The notes under the pieces: model-generated
The model's database searches: none
What the model saw: the letters and a program-made list of their open reading frames with translations, nothing else
Told to the model about the DNA's origin: nothing
Part shown: positions 16,277 to 23,376 of the stretch, piece after piece
How the letters are laid out: every line of letters begins with the position of its first letter
Numbering within the stretch: position 1 is the first letter of the stretch
Source of the DNA: a virus
Length of the DNA: 49,504 bases
Virus record (IMG/VR): IMGVR_UViG_3300042923_001773
Coordinates: 1-49,504 of that record
Reading direction: 5' to 3' (one strand)
Position numbers and translations under genes: made by a program

Positions 16277-17167
16277 TTATGGGGCACGGAGTGCTTCGAG
16301 CACAAGTGCAAATGCCGGAGAATGTTGTAGACGGCTGGGATAGTAAAGATGATAGGGAGGGCGCGGTGGACACCAGTCAGTAAGCACCTGGACTAACATC
16401 CCGTTTTCAAGGTAGTTCTCCACGGAATCTAGCGGCAGATAAGCAAGTCCCAGCCCATCTAGAGCGGCCTGCCTCATCATATTTATTGTGCTGAAAGTCG
16501 CTCGTCCATCAATACGGACCTTAATTTCCGTCTCATCCTTACGAAACTCCCAGGTATAGAATCCGCCATGAGTGGGCAGGCGTAATCTGATACAGCTATG
16601 ATCTTTTAAATCACGAGGCGTTACCGGATGGTTTTTTCGCTTGAAATAAGAGGGCGCTGCGACCACTGCAAAACGGAAATCCCTGGCAAGAGGCAGGGAA
16701 ACCATATCCATATCGACCTGTTCGCCCAACCGAACGCCAGCATCATAACGTTCAGCGACAATATCTTTAAGTCCGTACTCGCTGATAATTTCAATGTTGA
16801 TATCGGGATACTCAAGCATCACCGGGGCGAGTTTAGGCCAGAGAATTGTATCGGCTGCATGTTCAACGGCAGTAATACGCACAGTACCGGCTGGTTTTTC
16901 TCGCAATCCGCTCAGCGCAGCTATCTCACTTTCAATTTCGTCAAAATGGGGTCCTATACGGGAAAGTAGCCGCTCGCCAGCTTCAGTCACAGAAACGCTA
17001 CGCGTGGTACGGGTAAGAAGACGAAGACCAAGGTCAGCTTCTAGAGTCCTCACCGTGTAGCTCAGCGCCGACTGTGAGACACCTAACTGAGCGGCCGCTT
17101 TAGTGAAGCTTTTTTCTCGGGCCACGGCGATAAAAGCTTGATAATCGTTCACATTTTTACGGCGCAT
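16277..17167 (-). CDS. LysR-family transcription regulator
   Basis: A 296-residue LTTR: N-terminal winged HTH (FTKAAAQLGVSQSALSYTVR, about residues 17-37; RLLTRTTRSVSVTEAGE) and C-terminal substrate-binding domain (PAGTVRITAVEHA onward). It is upstream of, and on the same strand as, the hydrolase and oxidoreductase rather than divergent from them. It probably senses the substrate or product of those enzymes and controls the cassette, which is inference from context. Confidence 0.88.
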   Translation of the reverse strand: MRRKNVNDYQAFIAVAREKSFTKAAAQLGVSQSALSYTVRTLEADLGLRLLTRTTRSVSVTEAGERLLSRIGPHFDEIESEIAALSGLREKPAGTVRITAVEHAADTILWPKLAPVMLEYPDINIEIISEYGLKDIVAERYDAGVRLGEQVDMDMVSLPLARDFRFAVVAAPSYFKRKNHPVTPRDLKDHSCIRLRLPTHGGFYTWEFRKDETEIKVRIDGRATFSTINMMRQAALDGLGLAYLPLDSVENYLENGMLVQVLTDWCPPRPPYHLYYPSRLQHSPAFALVLEALRAP

Positions 17168-17348
17168 TTATTGACCAGGTCCTTTTGGATTAATATTTCT
17201 TTCTTATAAAATAATTCCTGGGGTGGAGGTTTGTCTATTGGTAACGATCCGACGTTCCTCATCCATGACAAATATCCATTAGCACTCACTAATGCTCAAC
17301 TTCCGCTTTTGGCACAAAGCAGACATCGGGCAGTCACGCCAAATCAGA

Positions 17349-17373
17349 AGTCACACAAATTGTGGCTTTTTTA
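17349..17373 (+). terminator. Intrinsic terminator upstream of the SOS operon
   Basis: AGTCACA (17349-17355), loop CAAAT, TGTGGCT (17361-17367, one G-T pair), then six T. It reads rightward, although the gene before it is leftward, so it may be a remnant from before the cassette was inserted. The remainder of 17168-17433 holds no gene I can see. Confidence 0.65.
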
Positions 17374-17433
17374 TTCAATGGGTTAGCGGTATAGACAAGA
17401 AGCTGGTACCGCGCTTTTTGTGCCCTTAACAAG

Positions 17434-17462
17434 TTGATCATTCACATCATTGCGTGTACTGT
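17434..17462 (+). promoter_or_regulatory. SOS promoter of the dinI-like operon
   Basis: -35 TTGATC (17434-17439), 17-base spacer, -10 TACTGT (17457-17462), the last overlapping the LexA box. The umuD promoter at 46859-46887 has the same layout. Confidence 0.65.
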
Positions 17463-17476
17463 TTATTTATACAGTA
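17457..17476. promoter_or_regulatory. LexA box of the dinI-like operon
   Basis: TACTGTTTATTTATACAGTA, a CTGT-N8-ACAG site with the full consensus flanks, 21 bases before the ATG of the dinI-like gene. Confidence 0.93.
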
Positions 17477-17497
17477 ATTCCAGTGGGAGGGAACATT

Positions 17498-17731
17498 ATG
17501 TGTGTAGAAGTCACTATTGAACGTACAAAAAAACTGCCGGACGGCGCTATGTCAGCACTTGAGAGCGAGCTATCAAAACGATTAAATAACCAGTTCTCAG
17601 AGTGCAGACTGACAGTGCGTCGAGCAGCCACTGACAGCCTCAGCTTTATGGGCGGTGATAAAGGTCAAAAGAAAGCAGTGGAAACGATCCTGCAGGAAAA
17701 CTGGGAAAGCGCAGACGACTGGTTCTACTAA
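17498..17731 (+). CDS. dinI: DinI-family protein
   Basis: A 77-residue protein that aligns by eye with DinI: start CVEVTIERTKKLP, middle LTVRRAATDSLSFMGG, and the characteristic end ILQENWESADDWF. DinI modulates RecA filaments and UmuD processing in the SOS response. ATG 17498 has GGGAGGG 6-7 bases upstream. It is directly controlled by the LexA box and is the first gene of the operon. Confidence 0.92.
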   Translation: MCVEVTIERTKKLPDGAMSALESELSKRLNNQFSECRLTVRRAATDSLSFMGGDKGQKKAVETILQENWESADDWFY

Positions 17732-17834
17732 TTGTGTTCCATTGCAGCCCGCATTTTCTGGAAAAACCTCAAATTGTCTATGCCCGGCTGCTGATTTCTG
17801 ACAATTGCGTCTGTATGTCGCTCTGGGGGATTTA

Positions 17835-18026
17835 GTGAATTTAGACATAGCCGAAGCGATTAGCATTATCAGACAAGGAGGCCGGTTCGTTGTTGATTGC
17901 GACAAAGGACAGATCGTCAGCCTGGAAAGGGTTAGAGAAAAACAGTTTCTGCTTACACTAAATGAGTTTTTAGAGATGGCTGAACAGGCCGGACTGATTG
18001 ACCAGCGTAACGCCAGGCTGCCATAA
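17835..18026 (+). CDS. Small acidic protein behind dinI; antirepressor candidate
   Basis: A 63-residue frame from GTG 17835, preceded by GGGGG 5 bases upstream (MNLDIAEAISIIRQGG start, MAEQAGLIDQRNARLP end). No domain recognised. It lies 103 bases behind the SOS-controlled dinI-like gene with no clear terminator between. Non-cleavable Gifsy repressors are inactivated by small antirepressors from LexA-controlled operons that include a dinI-like gene. The same job here is inference from position and from the repressor's missing peptidase domain. Confidence 0.55.
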   Translation: MNLDIAEAISIIRQGGRFVVDCDKGQIVSLERVREKQFLLTLNEFLEMAEQAGLIDQRNARLP

Positions 18027-18083
18027 TCACCCTGCCGCCTGAACAACGGCATCGGAGCATCGCAGCGCCACGGAGTGAACACC

Positions 18084-18677
18084 ATGGCGCAGCAATTACA
18101 ACTCATCAAGCAGTCTTCAGGAATCCTGATCCCCGCAACGCCGGAGACCAGTGATTTTCTGCAATCAAAATGTAAGCTCGGTGCCGTACTGGTGGCCGAC
18201 TTCAAACAGGTCCGTAACCCGGCCTTCCACCGTAAATTTTTCGCACTGCTTAACCTGGGCTTTGAATACTGGGAGCCTACCGGCGGCGCAATCTCTTCCA
18301 ATGAGCGCAGACTGGTTACCGGCTATGCCAAATTCCTGGCCTCATACGGCGGCAGCGAAGGCGCGCTGCTGGATGCCGCTGAGCAGTACCTGGCGCGCAT
18401 TGCTGATCGCCGATCGGGTAGCATCAGCATCTGTAAATCGTTCGACGCCTATCGGTCATGGGTAATCGTGGAAGCTGGCCACTTCGACGCCATCCAGCTG
18501 CCTGACGGCACCCTCCGTAAACACCCCAGAAGCATCGCATTCGCCAACATGGACGAGCAGGAGTTCCAGCAGCTCTACAAGGCCGCGCTCGATGTCCTCT
18601 GGCGCTGGATCCTCTCCCGCGCTTTTCGCAGCCAGGCGGAGGCCGAGAACGCCGCCGCACAGCTGCTGAGTTTCTAG
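18084..18677 (+). CDS. DUF1367-family phage protein
   Basis: A 197-residue protein with the conserved segments RNPAFHRKFFALLNLGFEYWEP, CKSFDAYRSWVIVEAG, LRKHPRSIAFANMDE and LYKAALDVLWRWIL that define DUF1367 in lambdoid nin regions. ATG 18084 has GGAG at 8 bases; a GTG 9 bases upstream lies within that site. A role in recombination or replication has been guessed because of its neighbours, but none is established. Confidence 0.88.
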   Translation: MAQQLQLIKQSSGILIPATPETSDFLQSKCKLGAVLVADFKQVRNPAFHRKFFALLNLGFEYWEPTGGAISSNERRLVTGYAKFLASYGGSEGALLDAAEQYLARIADRRSGSISICKSFDAYRSWVIVEAGHFDAIQLPDGTLRKHPRSIAFANMDEQEFQQLYKAALDVLWRWILSRAFRSQAEAENAAAQLLSF

Positions 18678-18679
18678 GG

Positions 18680-18973
18680 ATGATGGCGATGAACAAAATA
18701 TACCGCAGCAGAAAATGGTTAGCCGCCGTCGCCCAGATTGAACAGTGCGTACTATGTGGCGTGTGGGGCACTCAGGTGGCGCACCGGAATGAAGGGAAGG
18801 GGGCAGGCCTGAAAACCGACGACTGCGCCAGCGCCGCGCTCTGCGTTTGCTGCCATGACAGTATCGACAACGGCAACAAGCTGACGCGCGACGAACGTCG
18901 CCAGATTATGGATCGCGCCATTGTACTGACCCTGATCCAGATTGCCCGCCGTGGACTGGTGGTACCCGCATGA
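18680..18973 (+). CDS. DUF1364 HNH-like nuclease protein
   Basis: A 97-residue zinc-binding protein: CVLCGVWGTQVAHRNEGKG, then CVCCHDSIDNG. The Cys pairs plus AHRN and CCHD resemble a compact HNH nuclease. Three in-frame ATGs occur in the first 12 bases; the third (18689) has the best spacing from AGGGA. It overlaps RusA by four bases (ATGA). In this genomic place related proteins accompany resolvases. Confidence 0.82.
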   Translation: MMAMNKIYRSRKWLAAVAQIEQCVLCGVWGTQVAHRNEGKGAGLKTDDCASAALCVCCHDSIDNGNKLTRDERRQIMDRAIVLTLIQIARRGLVVPA

Positions 18974-19338
18974 AAATCTACGACATTACGCCGATTGGCA
19001 AACCCCGCATGACGCAGCGCGATCGCTGGCACAAGCGCCCGGCGACTGCTGCTTACTGGACCTATAAAGCGCAGGTGCGGCTGCTGGGCGTCGCACTGCC
19101 GGAGTCTGGTTATCACGTCACGTTCGTTATCCCGATGCCGAAAAGCTGGAGCCTGAAAAAGCGCGCTCAGCACTCCGGGCAGCCGCACCAGCAGAAACCA
19201 GATAAGGACAACCTTGAGAAGGCGCTGCTGGATGCGATCTTCGATGACGACAGCCGCATCTGGGATGGCCGCGTGACGAAGATCTGGGGTGAAAAAGGGC
19301 AAATTATTATCAAAACACAGGAAGGGGCAGAGGCATGA
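18970..19338 (+). CDS. rusA: RusA-type Holliday junction resolvase
   Basis: A 122-residue endonuclease that resolves branched recombination/replication intermediates before packaging. Signatures: PIGKPRMTQRDRW at the N-terminus and KPDKDNLEKALLDAIFDDDS with the metal-binding Asp residues, followed by WDGRVTKIW. Overlaps both neighbours by four bases (ATGA). Confidence 0.93.
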   Translation: MKIYDITPIGKPRMTQRDRWHKRPATAAYWTYKAQVRLLGVALPESGYHVTFVIPMPKSWSLKKRAQHSGQPHQQKPDKDNLEKALLDAIFDDDSRIWDGRVTKIWGEKGQIIIKTQEGAEA

Positions 19339-19913
19339 TTCACGCGGCAGAGGTTGGCAAAGCAGGGGAGCATGCGCGCCTGCGCACGCTGGAGAGCGTC
19401 TGGATCCAGGGCAAGCTGCGCATGTGGGGCCGCTGGTCTTATATCGGCGGCGGTAGTGCCGGAAATATGTTTAATCAGCTGCTGACCAGCAAAACGGTGA
19501 GCAAAAGCGCGATCAATGAAGCCCTGCGGCGAATGAAGAAGGCAGGAATATCAAAGCCGGAGCTGGAGGTGTTCCTCCGTGAAATGCTCAACGGCAAAAA
19601 CAAAAGCGGCCTGGCGTTTTGCTCTGATGATGAGGGTTTAAAAATTGATGGCGTGATCAGCGCTGTGCTGACAAGCCAGGGGCATGACGGATTACTTGGC
19701 GTACTGGCGCAGCGCTACCGCTGGCAAAAGAGCAAACGGCAAATGGCCGAGGAGTTGCAGGAAAGGCACCCTGACTGGGGCTATATGACGTGCCGCCGTC
19801 GAATCGATATGTGGCTAAGTCTGGCAGAATCGATGCTTTACAGGCCAATGTGTGACATGTTCGGTACAAATAGTGAAAGATTTTACTTGCAAAGTGAGCC
19901 ATCTGGTGATTGA
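19335..19913 (+). CDS. DUF1133 protein, probable Q-type late antiterminator
   Basis: A 192-residue protein with the DUF1133 pattern (TLESVWIQGKLRMWGRWSYIGGG, INEALRRMKKAGI, KSKRQMAEELQERHPDW, TCRRRIDMWL). The last part forms a helix-turn-helix. It occupies the Q position: last early gene, followed within 60 bases by an intrinsic terminator and then lysis genes. Acting as a late antiterminator is a family-and-context inference. Confidence 0.8.
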   Translation: MIHAAEVGKAGEHARLRTLESVWIQGKLRMWGRWSYIGGGSAGNMFNQLLTSKTVSKSAINEALRRMKKAGISKPELEVFLREMLNGKNKSGLAFCSDDEGLKIDGVISAVLTSQGHDGLLGVLAQRYRWQKSKRQMAEELQERHPDWGYMTCRRRIDMWLSLAESMLYRPMCDMFGTNSERFYLQSEPSGD

Positions 19914-19964
19914 ATTGTGATAGGCTCGGAACGTTAAAGCGAACTGAGCAGCAGAAAATATAAG

Positions 19965-19990
19965 AAGCCCGCCATTGAGTGGGTTTTTTT
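19965..19990 (+). terminator. Terminator before the lysis region (tR'-like)
   Basis: AAGCCCGC / GTGGGTTT stem with two G-T pairs, six-base loop, then a run of T. It would stop the late transcript unless antiterminated. Confidence 0.7.
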
Positions 19991-20051
19991 ATGCCCGCAA
20001 TATCTCAACTCTCAGGCTCGCTTCGATGGTCTACTGCTGCTGTTCCTGGTT

Positions 20052-20156
20052 ATGTCCATTAACTTTATCAGCAAATTGATGTCGGTCCTGGCTGACGGCG
20101 TGCTGGCGGCAGGAGCGGTAATCCTGCTCTGGCCACTGCCACAAACAACGAGATAA
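20052..20156 (+). CDS. Short membrane peptide (34 aa), possibly truncated
   Basis: ATG 20052 gives a 34-residue, mostly hydrophobic peptide (MSINFISKLMSVLADG, then VLAAGAVILLWPLP). The same frame is open and protein-like upstream back to 19989 (ARFDGLLLLFLV) but contains no ATG, GTG or TTG. Either a non-standard start is used or the original start was lost. A small membrane/holin-associated protein is plausible. Nothing else was seen in 19991-20219. Confidence 0.4.
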   Translation: MSINFISKLMSVLADGVLAAGAVILLWPLPQTTR

Positions 20157-20219
20157 CACTCTTCTAAAGGTGTCCGCCGGGCGTCTTTTACAGAGTGCAT
20201 TTTTTGGTTACGGCGCTGT

Positions 20220-20417
20220 TTAATTTGAAGAATCTATTACCCACTTTAATGCTGATTCATAAAGCAATATTTCGTCCACCTCGGCGCTACTCTCGTAAAC
20301 AGCAACATACTTGTCGGTGAGAAATTTAATAAGCAATTCTCTGCTTATTTCCTGCTCCGGGTCTGACTGGAAGATATCAATGACAGCTCTTCCGATAATC
20401 CAGTCTTCATCACTCAT
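20220..20417 (-). CDS. Small acidic protein, AriR/YmgB-like
   Basis: A 65-residue reverse-strand protein starting MSDEDWIIGRAVIDIF, followed by SRELLIKFL and a second helical part (EVDEILLYESALKWVI). The pattern resembles the small all-helical YmgB/AriR family, which is also seen in other prophages, but similarity is weak by eye. An upstream ATG at 20447 exists; the chosen start has GGAA 7 bases before it. It lies against the late operon direction, so it is probably expressed in the lysogen. Confidence 0.55.
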   Translation of the reverse strand: MSDEDWIIGRAVIDIFQSDPEQEISRELLIKFLTDKYVAVYESSAEVDEILLYESALKWVIDSSN

Positions 20418-20590
20418 GTCATTTCCAGTATGTGAAAAGGGCATCATGACCCTATTCCCACTGCATTGACAGGATTATCACAAAATAACTCTCTATGTTC
20501 CTTTGAAGATCATAAGAGCAGGCATGAATTTTTATGCCTGACACCCTTTTTACTACTCACAGCACCCCGACCAAATCGGAGGTGAGAGAT

Positions 20591-20833
20591 ATGTCCAACA
20601 TGAGCAAATTAGCTTCTGGCGCTGCCTATGGCGCATCTGCCGGGACGGTAGCTAATGGCCTACTGACCCGGCTCAGCCCTGACGAATGGAGCGCCATTGG
20701 CGTAATAGCAGGCATCTTCATCGCAATACTGACGTTTGGTATCAACTGGTACTACAAGCGCAAAACCACGCTGGCACAGATCCAGGCACTGAAAAATTGG
20801 CCCACACGTCCGGTTGATATTGCGGAGGACTAA
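20591..20833 (+). CDS. S: Pinholin of the phage 21 S type (dual start)
   Basis: An 80-residue two-segment membrane protein. TM1 (about 8-27, LASGAAYGASAGTVANGLL) is Gly/Ala/Ser-rich like the SAR segment of S21; TM2 is about 33-55 (AIGVIAGIFIAILTFGINWYY) with a basic tail. It opens small pores that depolarise the membrane and release the SAR endolysin. GGAGGTGAG precedes ATG 20591. Met1 and Met4 mimic the dual start of S21 but, unlike S21 (Lys2), no charge lies between them. Overlaps the endolysin (TAATG). Confidence 0.85.
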   Translation: MSNMSKLASGAAYGASAGTVANGLLTRLSPDEWSAIGVIAGIFIAILTFGINWYYKRKTTLAQIQALKNWPTRPVDIAED

Positions 20834-21336
20834 TGGCGATCTCACTGTCGTTACGTAACAAACTGATCGGCGTGGCTGGTGCTGGTGCGCTGGCGATCGC
20901 CACGGTGTTTCTGGGTGGCAAAGACGGCGTAGAAGGGCGCAAGTACGAAGCGTACCGGGATGTTGCCGGAGTGTGGACTGTCTGCGACGGCCATACGGGC
21001 CGGGATATCGTGAGAGGCAAGAAGTACACCGATCGCGAGTGTGACAACCTGCTTTGGAAAGACCTGCAGCCTGCCAAGAAGACGGTCGATAGTATGGTTA
21101 AAACGCCGCTGAACGAGTATCAGCGCGCCGCGCTCTACAGCTTCGTCTTTAACGTCGGCTCTGACGCTTTCTCAAAGTCCACGCTGCTGCGCAAGCTTAA
21201 CAAAGGCGATCACGCCGGAGCGTGCGAAGAGATGCGACGCTGGGTTTACGCTGGTGGCATGAAGTGGAAGGGCCTCCAGAACCGGCGCGAGATGGAGCGT
21301 AGCTTGTGCCTGGCGGAGAGCAAACATGACCTTTAG
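20833..21336 (+). CDS. R: SAR endolysin (R21-type lysozyme)
   Basis: A 167-residue GH24 muramidase. The N-terminus (LIGVAGAGALAIATVFLGG, about 11-29) is a weakly hydrophobic signal-anchor-release segment, so the enzyme is first membrane-tethered and inactive. The catalytic E-x8-D-x5-T triad is visible from VEG through YRD to VWT. FVFNVGSDAF and RRWVYAGGMKWKGLQNRRE are lysozyme-typical. Pairs with the pinholin upstream. Confidence 0.93.
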   Translation: MAISLSLRNKLIGVAGAGALAIATVFLGGKDGVEGRKYEAYRDVAGVWTVCDGHTGRDIVRGKKYTDRECDNLLWKDLQPAKKTVDSMVKTPLNEYQRAALYSFVFNVGSDAFSKSTLLRKLNKGDHAGACEEMRRWVYAGGMKWKGLQNRREMERSLCLAESKHDL

Positions 21337-21691
21337 CCTTCGAACAGTTTTGCTGATCGTTCTCGTGGTCATGCTGCTTGGTATTGGCTATGGCGAGCTA
21401 CGTTACCGGAATGGCTGGTACGCCCACGCTGACCACATCAACGCCCTGGCCGCCGATAAGCGCGCCAAAGCGGAGAAGGCCATTCAGCCTGTTGAGCAGA
21501 AAGCCGCCCAGGCCAGCGAAGAGAGCAAAATTATCTACCGAACCATAACCCGCGACGTGGTGAAATATGTCCAGGATCCGAATCGTACCGTTTGTGTTTT
21601 TGATGATGAGTCTGTCCGGCTGCGGCAACGCGCTATCGACGCTGCCAACTCCATCAGCGGATTTGATGCGGGACCCGTGCAAGGGAAGTGA
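21326..21691 (+). CDS. Rz: Rz inner-membrane spanin
   Basis: A 121-residue type II membrane protein: single N-terminal TM (about 5-22, LRTVLLIVLVVMLLGIGY) and a long periplasmic helical part (ALAADKRAKAEKAIQPVEQKAAQA). It complexes with Rz1 to fuse inner and outer membranes in the last lysis step. Overlaps the endolysin end by 11 bases. Confidence 0.88.
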   Translation: MTFSLRTVLLIVLVVMLLGIGYGELRYRNGWYAHADHINALAADKRAKAEKAIQPVEQKAAQASEESKIIYRTITRDVVKYVQDPNRTVCVFDDESVRLRQRAIDAANSISGFDAGPVQGK

Positions 21692-21806
21692 TGCAGGCGC
21701 AGACAGCGACGCGGATCTGCAAGCGGACATTGAAACAGCGCAATGCCTGAGCCAACTGCGCCTCAATACTTACCGCTGGCAGGGCTGGTATAACGCAGTG
21801 AAATAA
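21567..21806 (+). CDS. Rz1: Rz1 outer-membrane lipoprotein spanin
   Basis: A 79-residue lipoprotein in a different frame, starting inside Rz and running 115 bases past its end. Signal peptide and lipobox LSGC (about residues 16-19), then a short Pro-containing region. The nested arrangement is diagnostic for Rz/Rz1. It is longer than classical Rz1, with a non-overlapping C-terminal half. Confidence 0.88.
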   Translation: MSRIRIVPFVFLMMSLSGCGNALSTLPTPSADLMRDPCKGSDAGADSDADLQADIETAQCLSQLRLNTYRWQGWYNAVK

Positions 21807-21810
21807 AAAA

Positions 21811-21848
21811 ACCCTCAGAAACGGGAAACCCGAAATGTTTCTGAGGGT
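21811..21848 (-). terminator. Strong 12-bp-stem terminator, leftward
   Basis: ACCCTCAGAAAC / GTTTCTGAGGGT perfect stem with a nested GGG-AAA-CCC hairpin in its loop. The seven-base T run is on the minus-strand exit side; rightward there is no T run. It would stop leftward transcripts from the 22380-23146 genes before they enter the lysis genes. Nothing else was identified to 22035. Confidence 0.75.
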
Positions 21849-22035
21849 GTGCAAATGCACAATCGTTACGCTATTAAGTGTGCAGATTTTAAGTATTTTT
21901 GCACTGAAAATTAGTCGGAAAGCCTTTTAAGCCGTACAGGTAAAGTGTGTCAGGGCTCAAAAACTGACGTCGGTATCGTATTCATTGTCCCTTTAGTGGC
22001 CTATCCTGACTGCAACATATTGGAGCGGAGGGGAT

Positions 22036-22272
22036 ATGAAACAGCCTGTAGATCCTAACAAGGTGGTCGTCTGGCAGGTAGAGTTCCGGTTCTCAACAAA
22101 GACTATATCTCTCGGGCATGGCACTCACTTCATTCAGGCGCTGCAGAACGAGCCAGCCCACCAGCTCTATGACCGGTTCTTTGATGAAATCGATATTGAG
22201 CTCAGGGCCGAGCATAGCGATTACCAGCTGCGGAGCTGCAATATCAGGCCTGCTATTATGAAAGAAGACTGA
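22036..22272 (+). CDS. Unknown protein (78 aa)
   Basis: A 78-residue protein starting MKQPVDPNKVVVWQVEF, mid-section HGTHFIQALQNEP and acidic FFDEIDIELRAEHSDY. Strong ribosome-binding site (GGAGCGGAGGGG) and its own terminator directly after the stop. This makes it a self-contained single-gene unit between lysis and packaging. No family recognised. Confidence 0.65.
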   Translation: MKQPVDPNKVVVWQVEFRFSTKTISLGHGTHFIQALQNEPAHQLYDRFFDEIDIELRAEHSDYQLRSCNIRPAIMKED

Positions 22273-22293
22273 CCGCCTACGGGCGGTTTTTTA
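22272..22293 (+). terminator. Intrinsic terminator
   Basis: ACCGCC / GGCGGT stem with TACG loop followed by six T; begins at the stop codon of the 78-aa gene. Confidence 0.9.
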
Positions 22294-22379
22294 TTGCTGA
22301 ATATATGCCTGTATCGAGAGTAAATTTAAATAACGTTTCTTTGAGAAGGTAACAAATGACATTAGAAACATATATATAA

Positions 22380-22649
22380 TTAACCTTCTCTGAATCTTCT
22401 TATCGACTCTTGTTCACTGATGTACTCAAAAGGCAGTAACTTTTCTGGTTTGCTCTCCGAAAACCAGCCCTGACTGCTGCGCTTAAGAACTGATCCATTT
22501 GCAAAGCAAATATTACTCACACTGCGAATTAATGCGAATTTACCGTTATTAAAAGCGACCCGGTGAATGCAAATCGGATGTGAAGATTCTCCCTGAAAAC
22601 GGCTCTCAACAATGCCACATGTGAGCATTACGTCTGTAATATTTTTCAT
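22380..22649 (-). CDS. Unknown reverse-strand protein (89 aa)
   Basis: An 89-residue protein, MKNITDVMLTCGIVES to SEQESIRRFREG, with three Cys residues and a GKFALIRSVSNICFANGS core that looks like a beta-rich fold. AAGGC lies 5-8 bases before the ATG. It is in line with two zinc-ribbon genes on the same strand; together they form a small leftward group between lysis and terminase. Not recognised. Confidence 0.55.
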   Translation of the reverse strand: MKNITDVMLTCGIVESRFQGESSHPICIHRVAFNNGKFALIRSVSNICFANGSVLKRSSQGWFSESKPEKLLPFEYISEQESIRRFREG

Positions 22650-22708
22650 GATTGCCTTCTATCTCAAAGTGTTCTGGTTACTAAAAGTTTGTTTGAAGGA
22701 AGAGCGGC

Positions 22709-22885
22709 TTATCCTCCAATGCATTTACATTCAGATGGTAAGAAATCCAGACCGCAATACGGGCATTCAAGAGATAAATCTTTACGCATTTTTCCTGCTT
22801 TCTGGTCTGCGATCTGAGAGCACCTGGGACAGGTGACATGTACGGGGCGCTCTTTGAGCTTTCTAAGTCCGCTGGTGTACGACAC
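22709..22885 (-). CDS. Small zinc-ribbon protein A (58 aa)
   Basis: A 58-residue frame from GTG 22885 (GGAG 9 bases upstream). Two CxxC knuckles, TCPRC (Cys19/22) and ECPYC (Cys41/44), then FLP and a C-terminal CKC. Between the knuckles it is basic (DQKAGKMRKD). It resembles the prophage YnfU-type zinc-binding proteins. A paralogue with identical Cys positions lies 100 bases away. Possible RNA/DNA or protein binding; function unknown. Confidence 0.7.
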   Translation of the reverse strand: MSYTSGLRKLKERPVHVTCPRCSQIADQKAGKMRKDLSLECPYCGLDFLPSECKCIGG

Positions 22886-22984
22886 GGTATACTACTCCAA
22901 ACTTTTGGACAGGAAGGTACAAGCTACCAACAACTTATAGCTAAATGAGGGGGGTAAAATCTCACAAGAAGGTTTTCAGGGGAC

Positions 22985-23146
22985 TTACCGTTCCTCGGGG
23001 AGAAAGAAATGCCCACATTTCGGGCATATACAGGTAATGTTCTTACGGATTTTGCTGCTTTTTTGTTCCATTGCGTAAGAGCAGTGTGGACAGTTAACTT
23101 TAACTGGCTTATCCATGTACATTTTTAGGTCATCGAAAATAGTCAT
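22985..23146 (-). CDS. Small zinc-ribbon protein B (53 aa)
   Basis: A 53-residue frame from ATG 23146 (TAGAG upstream). NCPHC (Cys19/22) and ICPKC (Cys41/44) with the same spacing and following F-L-P as protein A, and a matching lead-in (KPVKVNCP versus RPVHVTCP). The two are clearly related by duplication. The 230 bases between this gene and the terminase (23147-23376) contain no other gene, only its leader and a small GAAGT/ACTTC hairpin near 23250. Confidence 0.7.
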   Translation of the reverse strand: MTIFDDLKMYMDKPVKVNCPHCSYAMEQKSSKIRKNITCICPKCGHFFLPEER

Positions 23147-23376
23147 AAAATTTACTCTATAAATGTGTGGGTAATCATTGTATCCCTCCTGACTTTTATT
23201 TGCTCACTTATTGTTCAGTTATGCTTTTCGTAAGGTGAAACGGTCTGTACGAAGTTTCGCACTTCCGAAAGGCGCTCAAACATGTGGGTGAGAAAACCTT
23301 TCTTTAATGCTTAATTAGCAAGCCAATGGCATCAGCTGGTAGGCATCGTAATGGCTTTAACCACAGGAAAAGAACC

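Noticed and set aside
17270-17345. Possible remnant of a mobile element in the gap before the dinI operon
   Set aside because: The segment looks like generic intergenic sequence with a terminator; I could not identify repeats or a transposase fragment.
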